Below, one piece after another: positions 34,240 through 42,515 of a stretch of 64,000 bases of DNA. Each line of letters starts with the position of its first letter. Positions within the stretch are counted from its first letter, which is position 1. Source of the stretch: CAXXOK01 sp963675925 (GTDB lineage Bacteria > Bacillota > Clostridia > Christensenellales > Aristaeellaceae); contig CAXXIB010000003.1 of the NCBI GenBank assembly GCA_963675925.2, positions 310,001 to 374,000 on the forward strand, read 5' to 3'. Under the pieces are notes generated by a model. The model searched no databases, had not been told where the DNA came from, and was given only the letters and a program-made list of their open reading frames with translations. Position numbers and translations under genes: made by a program.

Positions 34240-34259
34240 ATAAACGCAAACGCGTTTAT
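34240..34259 (+). repeat. Inverted repeat between potC and potD
   Basis: ATAAACGC (34240-34247), AAAC, GCGTTTAT (34252-34259): 8-bp arms. It contains the overlapping palindrome AAACGCGTTT. There is no T-tail. It could be an mRNA stabiliser for separate potD levels or a LacI/PurR-type operator. Confidence 0.6.
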
Positions 34260-34286
34260 ATATTACCGATACTGGAGGATACCCGC

Positions 34287-35330
34287 ATGAAGAAAACCAT
34301 TGTCACCGTGCTGCTGGTACTCATTCTAAGCGTCTCCGTTTCCGCCATGGCGGACGGTGTTGTGAATGTCTTCAACTGGGAAGACTATATCAACGAAGAT
34401 GTGCTGGATATGTTTGAAGCGGAAACCGGAATCAAAGTCAACATGATGAATTTCACGACCAATGAAGATATGCTGGTCAAAGTCCGCAATTCGCCCCAGT
34501 CGTTCGACGTTATATTCCCTTCGGATTACGCGATTGAACGGATGATCAGCGAAGGGCTGCTGGCTGAGCTGAACTTTGACAATATCCCTAACCTACAGTA
34601 CATCGATGCAAACCTTTTGGAACCGGCGTATGACCCCGGCAACCTATACAGCGTACCGTATATGTGGGGTACCGTTGGTATTTTGTACAATACGACCATG
34701 GTTGCACAGCCGGTCACCAGCTGGGCATCGCTGTTCGATCCCCAGTACCAGAAAGCTGTCCTGATGCTGGACTCCCCGCGCGACAGCATCGGTCTGGCGC
34801 TGAAATACCTGGGGTATTCCATGAATACAAGAAACCCATTGGAACTGAGCGCGGCTAAAGATCTGCTCGTTCAGCAAAAGAAAGACGGCATCGTCAAAGC
34901 CTATCAGGTGGATGAAATCAAAGACAAAATGGCCTCCGGGGAAGCAGCCATGGCTGTGATGTGGAGCGGCGATGCGCAGTATGCCATCGAGCTCAATGAG
35001 GATCTTGCCTATGTCGTGCCCGTGGAAGGGTCAAACATCTGGGTGGATGGCATGGTCATTCCCAAAGCGGCCAAGAACAAAGAAAACGCCGAAGCGTTCA
35101 TCAATTTCTTAAGCCGCCCCGATATCGCCGTCATGAACTGCGAAGAAATTTGGTACTCTACCCCTAATACCGAGGCTGTTACGCTGATGGGTGAAGATTA
35201 TACCGAAAATCCCACATTGAATCCACCTTCGGAAACCGTTGCCAACTGTGAAGTGCTGCTCGATATTCAGGACTTTATAGAAGTCTACAACACCTTCTGG
35301 CTGGAGATTAAGAGCGCACCGTCCAACTAG
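34287..35330 (+). CDS. potD: Spermidine/putrescine-binding protein PotD
   Basis: The extracellular polyamine-binding protein, 347 residues. A signal peptide (about 1-20, ending SVSA) leads into VVNVFNWEDYINEDVLDMFEAETGIKVNM. The family pockets are FDVIFPSDYAIERM, YSVPYMWGTVGILYN and MAVMWSGDAQYA. No lipobox cysteine exists, so the protein has no obvious lipid anchor, unlike most Gram-positive PotD proteins. GGAGG lies upstream of ATG 34287. Last gene of the pot operon, followed by a palindrome and a long hairpin. Confidence 0.94.
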   Translation: MKKTIVTVLLVLILSVSVSAMADGVVNVFNWEDYINEDVLDMFEAETGIKVNMMNFTTNEDMLVKVRNSPQSFDVIFPSDYAIERMISEGLLAELNFDNIPNLQYIDANLLEPAYDPGNLYSVPYMWGTVGILYNTTMVAQPVTSWASLFDPQYQKAVLMLDSPRDSIGLALKYLGYSMNTRNPLELSAAKDLLVQQKKDGIVKAYQVDEIKDKMASGEAAMAVMWSGDAQYAIELNEDLAYVVPVEGSNIWVDGMVIPKAAKNKENAEAFINFLSRPDIAVMNCEEIWYSTPNTEAVTLMGEDYTENPTLNPPSETVANCEVLLDIQDFIEVYNTFWLEIKSAPSN

Positions 35331-35334
35331 TACG

Positions 35335-35344
35335 AAAACGTTTT
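35335..35344 (+). promoter_or_regulatory. LacI/CcpA-like palindromic site upstream of the GH94 gene
   Basis: AAAACGTTTT, a perfect palindrome centred on CG in a context (CGAAAACGTTTTAA) resembling catabolite-responsive elements. It lies 98 bases before the phosphorylase ATG. Confidence 0.4.
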
Positions 35345-35360
35345 AATTTTCCTCTCCTGT

Positions 35361-35418
35361 GAGGTTGAGTTTTAGCATTTGCTATGCTATGCTTTACAAA
35401 ACTCAACCTCATTTTATT
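35361..35418 (+). terminator. Long hairpin, probable terminator after potD
   Basis: GAGGTTGAGTTTT (35361-35373) pairs perfectly with AAAACTCAACCTC (35398-35410). The 24-base loop is unusually long; ATTTTATT follows. The right part also contains a possible promoter for the next gene (TTTACA 35393-35398, 16 bases, TATTGT 35415-35420). Confidence 0.7.
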
Positions 35419-35442
35419 GTATAGACAAGCGGAGGGAACAGC

Positions 35443-37818
35443 ATGCAATACGGCTATTTTGATGAATCAAACCGGGAATATGTCATCACCAATCCAAACA
35501 CGCCTGCACCGTGGACGAACTACCTGGGTTCCCCGGAATATGGCGCGATTATCACCGTGAATGCCGGTGGGTATAGTTTTGTAAAGTCCGGTGCCATGGG
35601 CCGCATTCTCCGCTATACCTTCAACCAGTTTGATGAACCCGGGCGCTATATTTACCTGCGGGATGACCAAAGCGGCGACTTCTGGAGCGCTTCCTGGAAA
35701 CCTGTGAAAAAGCCACTTGAGCTGTACAAAACGAAATGCCGTTTTGGTATGGGCTATGCCGCGTTTGACAGTGAATATCAGGGGATTCGCTCTCTGGCAC
35801 AGTACTATGTTCCGCTGGATGCCACATACGAAGTGTGGAGTGTAACGGTAACCAATACATCCGATAGAGACAGGGAACTGTCCACGTTTGGATATTGCGA
35901 GTTTTCCAACGAGAATAACTACGAGCAAGACCTTGTCAACCTGCAATATACGCAGTTTATCAGCCGTACGGAGATGAAGGACAACTGCATACTGCAATAC
36001 ATCAACGAAAACTGTCCGCAGAAAGATACGCGCTTTTTCGCGCTCGCCGGCAGCGAAGTTGCCAGTGGTACAGGCAGACGCGAAGCGTTCCTTGGAAGAA
36101 AACGTTTCGATGCGCCACAGGCGCTGCAGCAGGGCCAGTGTGACGGCAGCCAGTGCTATAACGGCAACCCCTGCGGCGCATTACAGACCAAGTTCACCCT
36201 GCGTGCCGGTGAAGAGACTACATTCGTATTTCTGCTTGGCGAAAAGACCGAGGCCGAGGCACAGGATATCATTGCGCGCTATGAAAATGCGCCAAAAGAA
36301 ACCGTCAGCAAAGAGCTGAACGACCTGAAAACCTATTGGTATCACAAACTGGAGAACCTGAACATCAACACACCCAGCGCGGAGCTCAACACGATGGTTA
36401 ACACCTGGAATGCTTTTCAGTGCTTTATTACCGTGGTGTGGAGCCGCGCGGCATCGCTGTACTACTGCGGCCAGCGCAACGGCTTTGGATACCGTGACAC
36501 GGTGCAGGATATTCAGGGGATTATCCATCTGGATCCCGCTATGGCCAAGGACAGATTGCGCTTTATGCTGTCAGCACAAGTCCACCACGGAGGCGGCTTG
36601 CCGCTGGTTCGCTATACCCACAATCCGGGGCATGAAGACACACCAGACGACGAAAGCTATGTTAAGGATACCGGTCACCCGCATTATCGTGCGGACGATG
36701 CGCTATGGCTGTTCCCCACCATTTACAAGTACATTGCAGAGACCGGTGACACTGCCTTTTTAAACGAAGTCATTCCCTTTGCCGATCAGGACGAGGGAAC
36801 GGTGTTCGATCACCTAAAACGCGCGATTTCCTTCAACATGAATCATCTTGGCAGCCATGGCATGCCAGCTGGCTTGCATGCCGACTGGAACGATTGTCTG
36901 CAACTTGGGGAAAAGGGCGAGAGCGTTTTTGTGGCCTTCCAGCTGTATTACGCCATGCAAATATTGCATACGCTAACCGCAGCATTGGATTCGACCTATG
37001 CCGGATATTTGGAAGAGGAAAGTGCAAAGCTGAAAGGGATTATCGAGTCCGTATGCAAAGAAGAAGACCGCTACATCCGCGGAATATCCGAAAACGGGAA
37101 GGTCATCGGTTCGCAAAGCCATAACGAAGCATCCATGTGGTTAAATCCGCAGAGCTGGGCGGTGATCTCCGGCTGCGCGGATACGGCATTTAAAGAAACA
37201 GTGATGCAAACAGCGCATGATGAACTCAACACGCAGTACGGCATCCGCTTGATGGCACCGCCCTATCGCCATGAAGGGTATAAGGATACGCGCATGGTTC
37301 TGTTTAACCCGGGTTCGAAAGAAAACGGCGGTATATTCTGTCAGCCACAGGGTTGGGCCATTCTTGCCGAAGCGCTGCTCGGCCATGGTGACAGAGCGTA
37401 TCAGTACTTTGCGGAATCCTCCCCCGCTAGCTTTAATGATAATGCAGACGTGCGCTGTTTAGAACCCTATGTGCACAGCCAGTTTATCGAAAGCGTCGAA
37501 TCGTATTACTTTGGCCGCGCGCAAGTGCACTGGCTGACGGGTACAGCATCAACGGTCATGGTTGGCTGCGTGGAAGGCATTTTAGGTCTTAGGCCCACGC
37601 CGGAGGGCGTTGTGATCTCTCCTTCTATACCGGCTGAATGGGATGGCTTTACGATGGTAAAAGTGTTCCGTGGTAAAACACTGCACATCACCGTGCAAAA
37701 TCCAAATCATAAGCAAAGCGGTGTGCGGTCGATGTCGCTCAACGGCGTACCACTGCAGCCGGGCATTATCAAAGCTTCGGACCTTAGTGATGAGAATGAA
37801 ATCATAATTACTCTGTAA
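35443..37818 (+). CDS. GH94 disaccharide phosphorylase (cellobiose/chitobiose phosphorylase type)
   Basis: A 791-residue cytoplasmic enzyme that splits a beta-linked disaccharide with phosphate to give a sugar 1-phosphate. The N-terminus YGYFDESNREYVITNPNTPAPWTNYLG is the GH94 signature; the beta-sandwich domain is followed by an (alpha/alpha)6 barrel. The general acid is Asp481 in GLHADWNDCLQL. Other conserved parts are NGFGYRDTVQDIQGI and HWLTGTAST, where phosphate is bound. Which acceptor it uses, cellobiose, N,N'-diacetylchitobiose or another disaccharide, cannot be decided by eye. No sugar transporter adjoins it. GGAGGG precedes the ATG, and a terminator follows. Confidence 0.9.
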   Translation: MQYGYFDESNREYVITNPNTPAPWTNYLGSPEYGAIITVNAGGYSFVKSGAMGRILRYTFNQFDEPGRYIYLRDDQSGDFWSASWKPVKKPLELYKTKCRFGMGYAAFDSEYQGIRSLAQYYVPLDATYEVWSVTVTNTSDRDRELSTFGYCEFSNENNYEQDLVNLQYTQFISRTEMKDNCILQYINENCPQKDTRFFALAGSEVASGTGRREAFLGRKRFDAPQALQQGQCDGSQCYNGNPCGALQTKFTLRAGEETTFVFLLGEKTEAEAQDIIARYENAPKETVSKELNDLKTYWYHKLENLNINTPSAELNTMVNTWNAFQCFITVVWSRAASLYYCGQRNGFGYRDTVQDIQGIIHLDPAMAKDRLRFMLSAQVHHGGGLPLVRYTHNPGHEDTPDDESYVKDTGHPHYRADDALWLFPTIYKYIAETGDTAFLNEVIPFADQDEGTVFDHLKRAISFNMNHLGSHGMPAGLHADWNDCLQLGEKGESVFVAFQLYYAMQILHTLTAALDSTYAGYLEEESAKLKGIIESVCKEEDRYIRGISENGKVIGSQSHNEASMWLNPQSWAVISGCADTAFKETVMQTAHDELNTQYGIRLMAPPYRHEGYKDTRMVLFNPGSKENGGIFCQPQGWAILAEALLGHGDRAYQYFAESSPASFNDNADVRCLEPYVHSQFIESVESYYFGRAQVHWLTGTASTVMVGCVEGILGLRPTPEGVVISPSIPAEWDGFTMVKVFRGKTLHITVQNPNHKQSGVRSMSLNGVPLQPGIIKASDLSDENEIIITL

Positions 37819-37831
37819 GATAATTAGGTTC

Positions 37832-37860
37832 AAAAAGCCGCTTTTCAGCGGCTTTTTATT
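37832..37860 (+). terminator. Rho-independent terminator after the GH94 gene
   Basis: AAAAAGCCGC (37832-37841), loop TTTTCA, GCGGCTTTTT (37848-37857). The next promoter's -35 box begins at 37859, directly behind it. Confidence 0.9.
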
Positions 37861-37902
37861 GACAACTTTTCATCTGAGATTTATAATACATATGTACATA
37901 TG
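37859..37902 (+). promoter_or_regulatory. Consensus promoter and palindromic operator of the arsR-cadA operon
   Basis: TTGACA (37859-37864), a 17-base spacer and TATAAT (37882-37887) match consensus exactly. The perfect palindrome CATATGTACATATG (37889-37902) lies right after it, over the expected start point. It fits the binding site of an ArsR/SmtB-type metal repressor encoded 22 bases downstream. Confidence 0.85.
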
Positions 37903-37923
37903 CTCATATATGGAGGTGAGGTA

Positions 37924-38283
37924 GTGCCGGGTTCAACTGTACAATGCTGCGATCTGATTCATGTTCATCAGGAAACCATGCGGCATGTAGAAAAGACCAT
38001 GCCCAGTGAAGATGCTTTATTCGACCTTGCAGAGCTGTTTAAAACCTTTGGCGATACCACCCGGATTCGCATTTTATTCTGCCTGTTTATCGACGAGATG
38101 TGCGTTTGCGATATCGCGAATTTACTGCACATGTCGCAAAGCGCTATTTCGCATCAGCTGTCAGGCCTCAAACGACTGAAGCTGATCAAGGCCCGACGTG
38201 AAGGGAAAGCGATCTTTTATTCCTTGGCTGATGACCATGTCCGCAGCATCATCAACAAAGGAATGGATCATGTGATGGAATAG
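37924..38283 (+). CDS. ArsR/SmtB-family metal-sensing repressor (CadC-like)
   Basis: 119 residues. The winged helix includes LAELFKTFGDTTRIRILFCLF and LHMSQSAISHQLSGLKRLKLIKARREGKAIFYSL. The metal motif MCVCDIANLL in helix 3 is the ELCVCDL-type site of CadC/ArsR sensors. Further thiols (QCCDLIHVH) in the N-terminal extension could complete a Cd/Pb/Zn site. GTG 37924 has GGAGGTGAG upstream; an in-frame ATG at 37900 lies within the operator. Expected to repress the operon until metal binds. Confidence 0.92.
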   Translation: MPGSTVQCCDLIHVHQETMRHVEKTMPSEDALFDLAELFKTFGDTTRIRILFCLFIDEMCVCDIANLLHMSQSAISHQLSGLKRLKLIKARREGKAIFYSLADDHVRSIINKGMDHVME

Positions 38284-38292
38284 GAGGCAACC

Positions 38293-38508
38293 ATGAAGAA
38301 AACTTACAAAATCAGCGAGCTGGATTGTGCGTCCTGCGCCGCTGCGCTGGAAACCAAGATCAATACCATTACCGGGGTGACGAGCGCGAAAATTAACTAT
38401 TTTCTCAAGCAACTCTACCTGGAAGCCGACGATGCACAGTTTGACTCCATTCTTAAACGCGTGAAGCGTGCGGTGGATCACTCCGTACCCGGTGCAACCC
38501 TATCCTGA
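38293..38508 (+). CDS. Free-standing heavy-metal-associated (HMA) domain protein
   Basis: A 71-residue protein with a ferredoxin-like HMA fold: KISELDCASCAAALETKINTITGVTSAKINYFLKQLYLE. The metal-binding pair is in DCASCAA. In typical CadA this domain is fused to the N-terminus of the pump; here it is a separate gene, 9 bases after arsR and 19 before the ATPase. It may deliver metal to the pump or regulate it. AGGAGG precedes the ATG. Confidence 0.92.
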   Translation: MKKTYKISELDCASCAAALETKINTITGVTSAKINYFLKQLYLEADDAQFDSILKRVKRAVDHSVPGATLS

Positions 38509-38527
38509 CCGAAAGAGGCTTTAGTAT

Positions 38528-40366
38528 ATGAAACGCTTACCATGGCGGATCATTGTATCCGCCATTTTGTTCCTGGCAGGTATACTGGTTTCTGTATTCC
38601 CGATGTCCTTAGCACTTTACCTTACCAGCTATGCACTGATCGGCTGGGATATTCTCTGGAAAGCCGTTCGTCATATTGTGCGGGGCAATCTATTTGACGA
38701 ACACTTTTTGATGACGGTCGCGACCATCGGCGCATTGCTGATTGGTGAATACCCCGAAGCAGTTGCTGTTATGCTGCTTTACCAAATTGGCGAGTACTTT
38801 CAGGATAGAGCCGTGGATAAAAGCCGCGAGTCGATTGCGTCGCTCATGGATATCCGCCCGGATACAGCCAATGTTGAGCGCGACGGCACCGTGGTTTCTG
38901 TTTCGCCGGAGGCTGTTCAACTCGGCGATATCATTGTGATTAAGCCCGGAGAGCGTATCCCGCTGGATGGTGTTGTTACGGAAGGTAACTCGACGCTTGA
39001 TACATCCGCACTAACCGGTGAAAGCCTTCCACGTGAAGTCGTTGAAGGTGGCGAGGTTATTTCCGGTTGCATCAACATTACGGGCTTGCTGAAGGTTTCT
39101 GTCACCAAGACTTATGAAAACTCAACCGTGTCACAAATTCTGGAGCTGGTAGAACATGCGGCAGAAAATAAGGCCAAATCCGAGGCGTTTATTACGCGTT
39201 TCGCCCGTGTGTATACACCGCTAGTCTGTGCTGCTGCTGTACTGCTGGTGGCCATTCCCACCTTATTGTTTGGACAGGAGTTTAGCATGTGGCTGGAGCG
39301 GGCGTTGAGCTTTCTGGTGGTTTCCTGTCCCTGCGCACTGGTTATTTCGGTTCCGCTCACCTTCTTTGGCGGCATAGGCGGTGCATCCAGAAATGGTATA
39401 TTAGTCAAGGGAAGCAACTATTTGGAATTGCTGGCGCGGGCGGATACCGTCGTGTTTGATAAAACCGGTACGCTGACCCAGGGCATCTTCCATGTCACCA
39501 GCATTCATCCACAGGCGTTGACCTCGCAAGCGCTATTGCAGCTTGCAGCGACGCTGGAGCAGTACTCTACGCACCCCATTGCACAGTCAATCCGTAGCCA
39601 TAATAAACTCCCCGTGGAAACACAAACCCTAAGCGGATTAGAGGAACTGCAGGGCTACGGTATCGCCGCAGAATATCAGGGCCATCAGTACTTAATCGGG
39701 AATAACGCGCTGATGGAACAGCATCACATCGACCTCCCCTACTGCCCGCACATCGGCGTTGTGGTGCATCTGGCCAGGGACGGAGAATATCTGGGGCACA
39801 TTGAGATTTCTGATGAGATTAAGCCGAGCGCTGCCGTTGCAGTACAAAGCCTGTACAGCGCTGGTGTACAGCATACCATTTTGCTCACCGGCGACCGAAA
39901 GGATATCGCTGATGCAATTGGCAAACAGTTATCCATTCATACTGTCCATGCGGAACTGCTTCCAGCTGATAAGGTAGCCCACGTAGAACGCCTACTGAAG
40001 GAGCAAGATAATGGAACACTTCTTTTTGTTGGCGACGGTGTTAACGATGCACCTGTGCTAGCGCGGGCGGATGTGGGTGTTGCCATGGGCGCGCTCGGCA
40101 GCGATGCCGCAGTGGAAGCGGCAGACATTGTTCTGATGGACGATGATCCCCGAAAGCTATCACTTGCCATCCGGCTTGCCAAACGAACCATTGCCATTGC
40201 CAGGCAGAACATCGTGTTTGCGCTCGGTGTGAAAGCATTGGTACTGGTATTGGCCAGTGCTGGGGTAACAGAATTATGGATGGCCGTGTTCGCCGATGTC
40301 GGTGTCAGTATGATTGCGATTGTAAACGCAGCCAGAACACTAAAAAAGCAAAATGAGAAAGGATGA
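38528..40366 (+). CDS. cadA: Heavy-metal P1B-type ATPase (CadA/ZntA-like)
   Basis: A 612-residue metal-exporting pump. The intramembrane CPC motif (Cys267-Pro-Cys269 in VVSCPCALVISVP) marks the Zn/Cd/Pb or Cu type. The phosphorylated Asp311 is in DKTGTLT, the actuator motif is TGES, the hinge is GDGVNDAPVLARADVGVAMG, and an HP motif is in STHPIAQSI. The ArsR regulator with a CadC-like site points to Cd/Zn/Pb. It starts directly with transmembrane helices and lacks its own N-terminal HMA domain, which the preceding gene supplies. The 3' end overlaps a possible early start of the next gene. Confidence 0.93.
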   Translation: MKRLPWRIIVSAILFLAGILVSVFPMSLALYLTSYALIGWDILWKAVRHIVRGNLFDEHFLMTVATIGALLIGEYPEAVAVMLLYQIGEYFQDRAVDKSRESIASLMDIRPDTANVERDGTVVSVSPEAVQLGDIIVIKPGERIPLDGVVTEGNSTLDTSALTGESLPREVVEGGEVISGCINITGLLKVSVTKTYENSTVSQILELVEHAAENKAKSEAFITRFARVYTPLVCAAAVLLVAIPTLLFGQEFSMWLERALSFLVVSCPCALVISVPLTFFGGIGGASRNGILVKGSNYLELLARADTVVFDKTGTLTQGIFHVTSIHPQALTSQALLQLAATLEQYSTHPIAQSIRSHNKLPVETQTLSGLEELQGYGIAAEYQGHQYLIGNNALMEQHHIDLPYCPHIGVVVHLARDGEYLGHIEISDEIKPSAAVAVQSLYSAGVQHTILLTGDRKDIADAIGKQLSIHTVHAELLPADKVAHVERLLKEQDNGTLLFVGDGVNDAPVLARADVGVAMGALGSDAAVEAADIVLMDDDPRKLSLAIRLAKRTIAIARQNIVFALGVKALVLVLASAGVTELWMAVFADVGVSMIAIVNAARTLKKQNEKG

Positions 40367-40373
40367 AAAGCCA

Positions 40374-41072
40374 ATGATTCGCCATTACGATGACTTTATC
40401 ACAGCATTGCAAAACGCCGGATTCTCGATGGGTGGCGGTGGAAGCGACGGGATCTACTCGATAATCAACTGGTCCTGGAATGAAGCGCCGCCGTATGATA
40501 CACCCGTGCGCTGGCATACCGGCGAAGTCGAAACCGACCCATGGGAGTGGCGTATGCGTGTGCTGGAAGAGCGAGACGATATCGCCTACGCTAAGCTCTT
40601 CTTTAAAAAGAGCGGATACATCACCAAGGATTGGTATCCCTACTTTCTGGCGGTTCGCAGGCAAAACCGCAGCTTTGACGAAGCCTATGAAGACGGTCTG
40701 ATGTCAAATGATGCAAAGCGTATTTATGATGGGATTCGGGAGCAGGGTACGGTTCCGCTGCATACGCTTAAAGCGCTTTCTGGGTTACAGAATAAGGAGC
40801 ATAAATCGCGTTTTGATCGCGCTCTAACAGAACTGCAAATGAAACTGTTTATCACCATGTGTGCAAGACAGCAAAAACAATCCAAATCCGGCGAGAATTA
40901 CGGCTGGTCATCCACGGTGTTTACGGCGGTGGAAACATTCTTCCCGGAATCGGTATTTAAAAAAGCGGCATCCCTCTCTAGCGAGGAAGCCGCTGAAGCC
41001 ATCAAAGCGCAGATATTACTGCTCAACCCTCAAGTCAAACCGAAAATCATGGACAAGTTTATCAATGGATAG
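40374..41072 (+). CDS. AlkZ-related (YcaQ-like) winged-helix protein
   Basis: 232 residues. The WHTGEVETDPWEWRMRVLEERDDIAYAKLFFKKSGYIT segment and the winged-helix part (AKRIYDGIREQGTVPLHTLKAL, then FDRALTELQMKLFITMCARQ and YGWSSTVFTAVETFFPE) resemble proteins labelled AlkZ-related, distant from the DNA glycosylase AlkZ/YcaQ. Catalytic QxD/QxQ motifs are not evident. ATG 40374 follows AAAGGA; an in-frame ATG at 40353 overlaps cadA. The gene may be read from the cadA promoter. Its stop is 3 bases from that of the convergent hydrolase gene. Confidence 0.65.
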   Translation: MIRHYDDFITALQNAGFSMGGGGSDGIYSIINWSWNEAPPYDTPVRWHTGEVETDPWEWRMRVLEERDDIAYAKLFFKKSGYITKDWYPYFLAVRRQNRSFDEAYEDGLMSNDAKRIYDGIREQGTVPLHTLKALSGLQNKEHKSRFDRALTELQMKLFITMCARQQKQSKSGENYGWSSTVFTAVETFFPESVFKKAASLSSEEAAEAIKAQILLLNPQVKPKIMDKFING

Positions 41073-41075
41073 GTG

Positions 41076-41840
41076 CTAAAGGGGTTTTACAAACGCATCC
41101 ACTGCCTGTACAATCTCCGGGAGTTTCTTGGAGATCGTACAAACGTGCGGAACACCGGAAAGGATCAACTTCTCCTTTACCTTGCTGGAAATGCCCTGCT
41201 CTATCGTATCCGCGCTATGCCTGGACACCGTATGATCGTCCAGGCTTTGTATGATCAGCGTTGGGCAATGCATATTGTGCAGATGCGCTTCCGCGTTTCG
41301 GCTTAACCTGTATAAATCCGCACCTTTTCGCATAGGAAAGCCGGTATAGCCTTTATCATACTGCGGATCCAGCTGGATGGCGCGTTCTTCCTTGATATTC
41401 CATGCAACGCGCGGCAAAATATGGCCGAAGAGCCCTGTTAGCGGCAGCAAGCGATTGGTAGCCGGCAGCGGTGTAGAAATCACAACACAGGCATCCGCCT
41501 TTCCTTGCTCGGCAACCAATAGCGAAAGCAATGCGCCCATCGAAAGCCCGCACAGTACAACCTTCGAGGCGTGAAAGCGCATAAAGGCCTGGGCGTCAAT
41601 AGCGGCTTGCAACCACTCCCTGCGGCCATAGCGGGCCATATCAGCCTCTGTTGTGGCATGTCCGGGCAGGTTGATGCCCATTACAGTATACCCAAGCGCA
41701 GCCAGTGCATCGCCTAGGGGGCGCATATGGGCAACGCTGCCGGTAAACCCATGAAGCAACACAATGCCGGTGTCGCCACCTTTAAAGAAAAACGGCTGGC
41801 AAACATCGCTATCAAAATAACGTGCGTCTCTCGGTTTCAT
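41076..41840 (-). CDS. Alpha/beta hydrolase (carboxylesterase/lysophospholipase-like)
   Basis: 254 residues. The oxyanion segment GIVLLHGFTGSVAHMRPLGDALAALGY, the nucleophile elbow LCGLSMGALLSL (Ser), an Asp in IQSLDDHTVS and the His in LSGVPHVCTISK form the catalytic set. The closest match by eye is the thermophilic carboxylesterase Est30/monoacylglycerol lipase type. Cytoplasmic, no signal peptide. It lies 4 bases after ktrA and may be translated from the same mRNA. Substrate unknown. Confidence 0.87.
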   Translation of the reverse strand: MKPRDARYFDSDVCQPFFFKGGDTGIVLLHGFTGSVAHMRPLGDALAALGYTVMGINLPGHATTEADMARYGRREWLQAAIDAQAFMRFHASKVVLCGLSMGALLSLLVAEQGKADACVVISTPLPATNRLLPLTGLFGHILPRVAWNIKEERAIQLDPQYDKGYTGFPMRKGADLYRLSRNAEAHLHNMHCPTLIIQSLDDHTVSRHSADTIEQGISSKVKEKLILSGVPHVCTISKKLPEIVQAVDAFVKPL

Positions 41841-41844
41841 GGCC

Positions 41845-42501
41845 TTAGTCCCCTATGCCCAATACTTCATCCTTCTGGCCAAGCACCAACAGAATATCTC
41901 CGGTCTGAAAGATTTCATCGGGAGACGGAGAGACAATGAACTGCCCATCCCGTTGAATGGCCAGAATGCTGATGCCGTATCTGCGGCGCACATCCACCTC
42001 GATGATCGAATTGCCGACCCATTTTGCCGGAAGTATAATTTCGATCAGGCGATAATCCCCGGAGAACTCCATCATTTCCAATACGTTGGGTGTAATCAGC
42101 GATTTGGCAACGCGGACACCCATATCGCGCTCTGGGAACACCACCTTGTCCACGCCAATTTTGCGCAGAACTTTGGCGTGAATTTCATCGGTTGCTTTCG
42201 CAATCAAATACGGCACACCGAGCTCTTTGATGATGACACAGACCAGAATGCTGTCGCGCAGGTTTTTACCGATAGATACGATGACCGCGTCAAAATTGCG
42301 TACGCCAAGCTCCTGTAGGGCAGCTTCATCAGTCGCGTCGATCTGCACAGCCTGGGTTACATACGGTGCAATGGCCTCAACAAGGTCGGCATCCGCATCC
42401 ACGGCAAGCACCTCATGGCCAAATTCGTGCAGAGATTTTGCCAGGCTTGAACCAAACAGCCCCATACCCAGCACCATAAATTGCTTTGATTTGCTTTTCA
42501 T
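41845..42501 (-). CDS. ktrA: Potassium uptake regulatory subunit KtrA (RCK domains)
   Basis: A 218-residue cytoplasmic gating ring subunit. The RCK_N domain (about 1-135) has the nucleotide-binding FMVLGMGLFGSSLAKSLHEFGHEVLAVDAD. The RCK_C domain (about 137-218, IEIILPAKWVGNSIIEVDVRRRYGISILAIQRDG) is the part that binds c-di-AMP in Firmicutes homologues. It is encoded 14 bases after ktrB on the same strand, so the pair makes a complete Ktr system. GAGG precedes the ATG. Confidence 0.93.
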   Translation of the reverse strand: MKSKSKQFMVLGMGLFGSSLAKSLHEFGHEVLAVDADADLVEAIAPYVTQAVQIDATDEAALQELGVRNFDAVIVSIGKNLRDSILVCVIIKELGVPYLIAKATDEIHAKVLRKIGVDKVVFPERDMGVRVAKSLITPNVLEMMEFSGDYRLIEIILPAKWVGNSIIEVDVRRRYGISILAIQRDGQFIVSPSPDEIFQTGDILLVLGQKDEVLGIGD

Positions 42502-42515
42502 TCCGGGTTTCCTCC

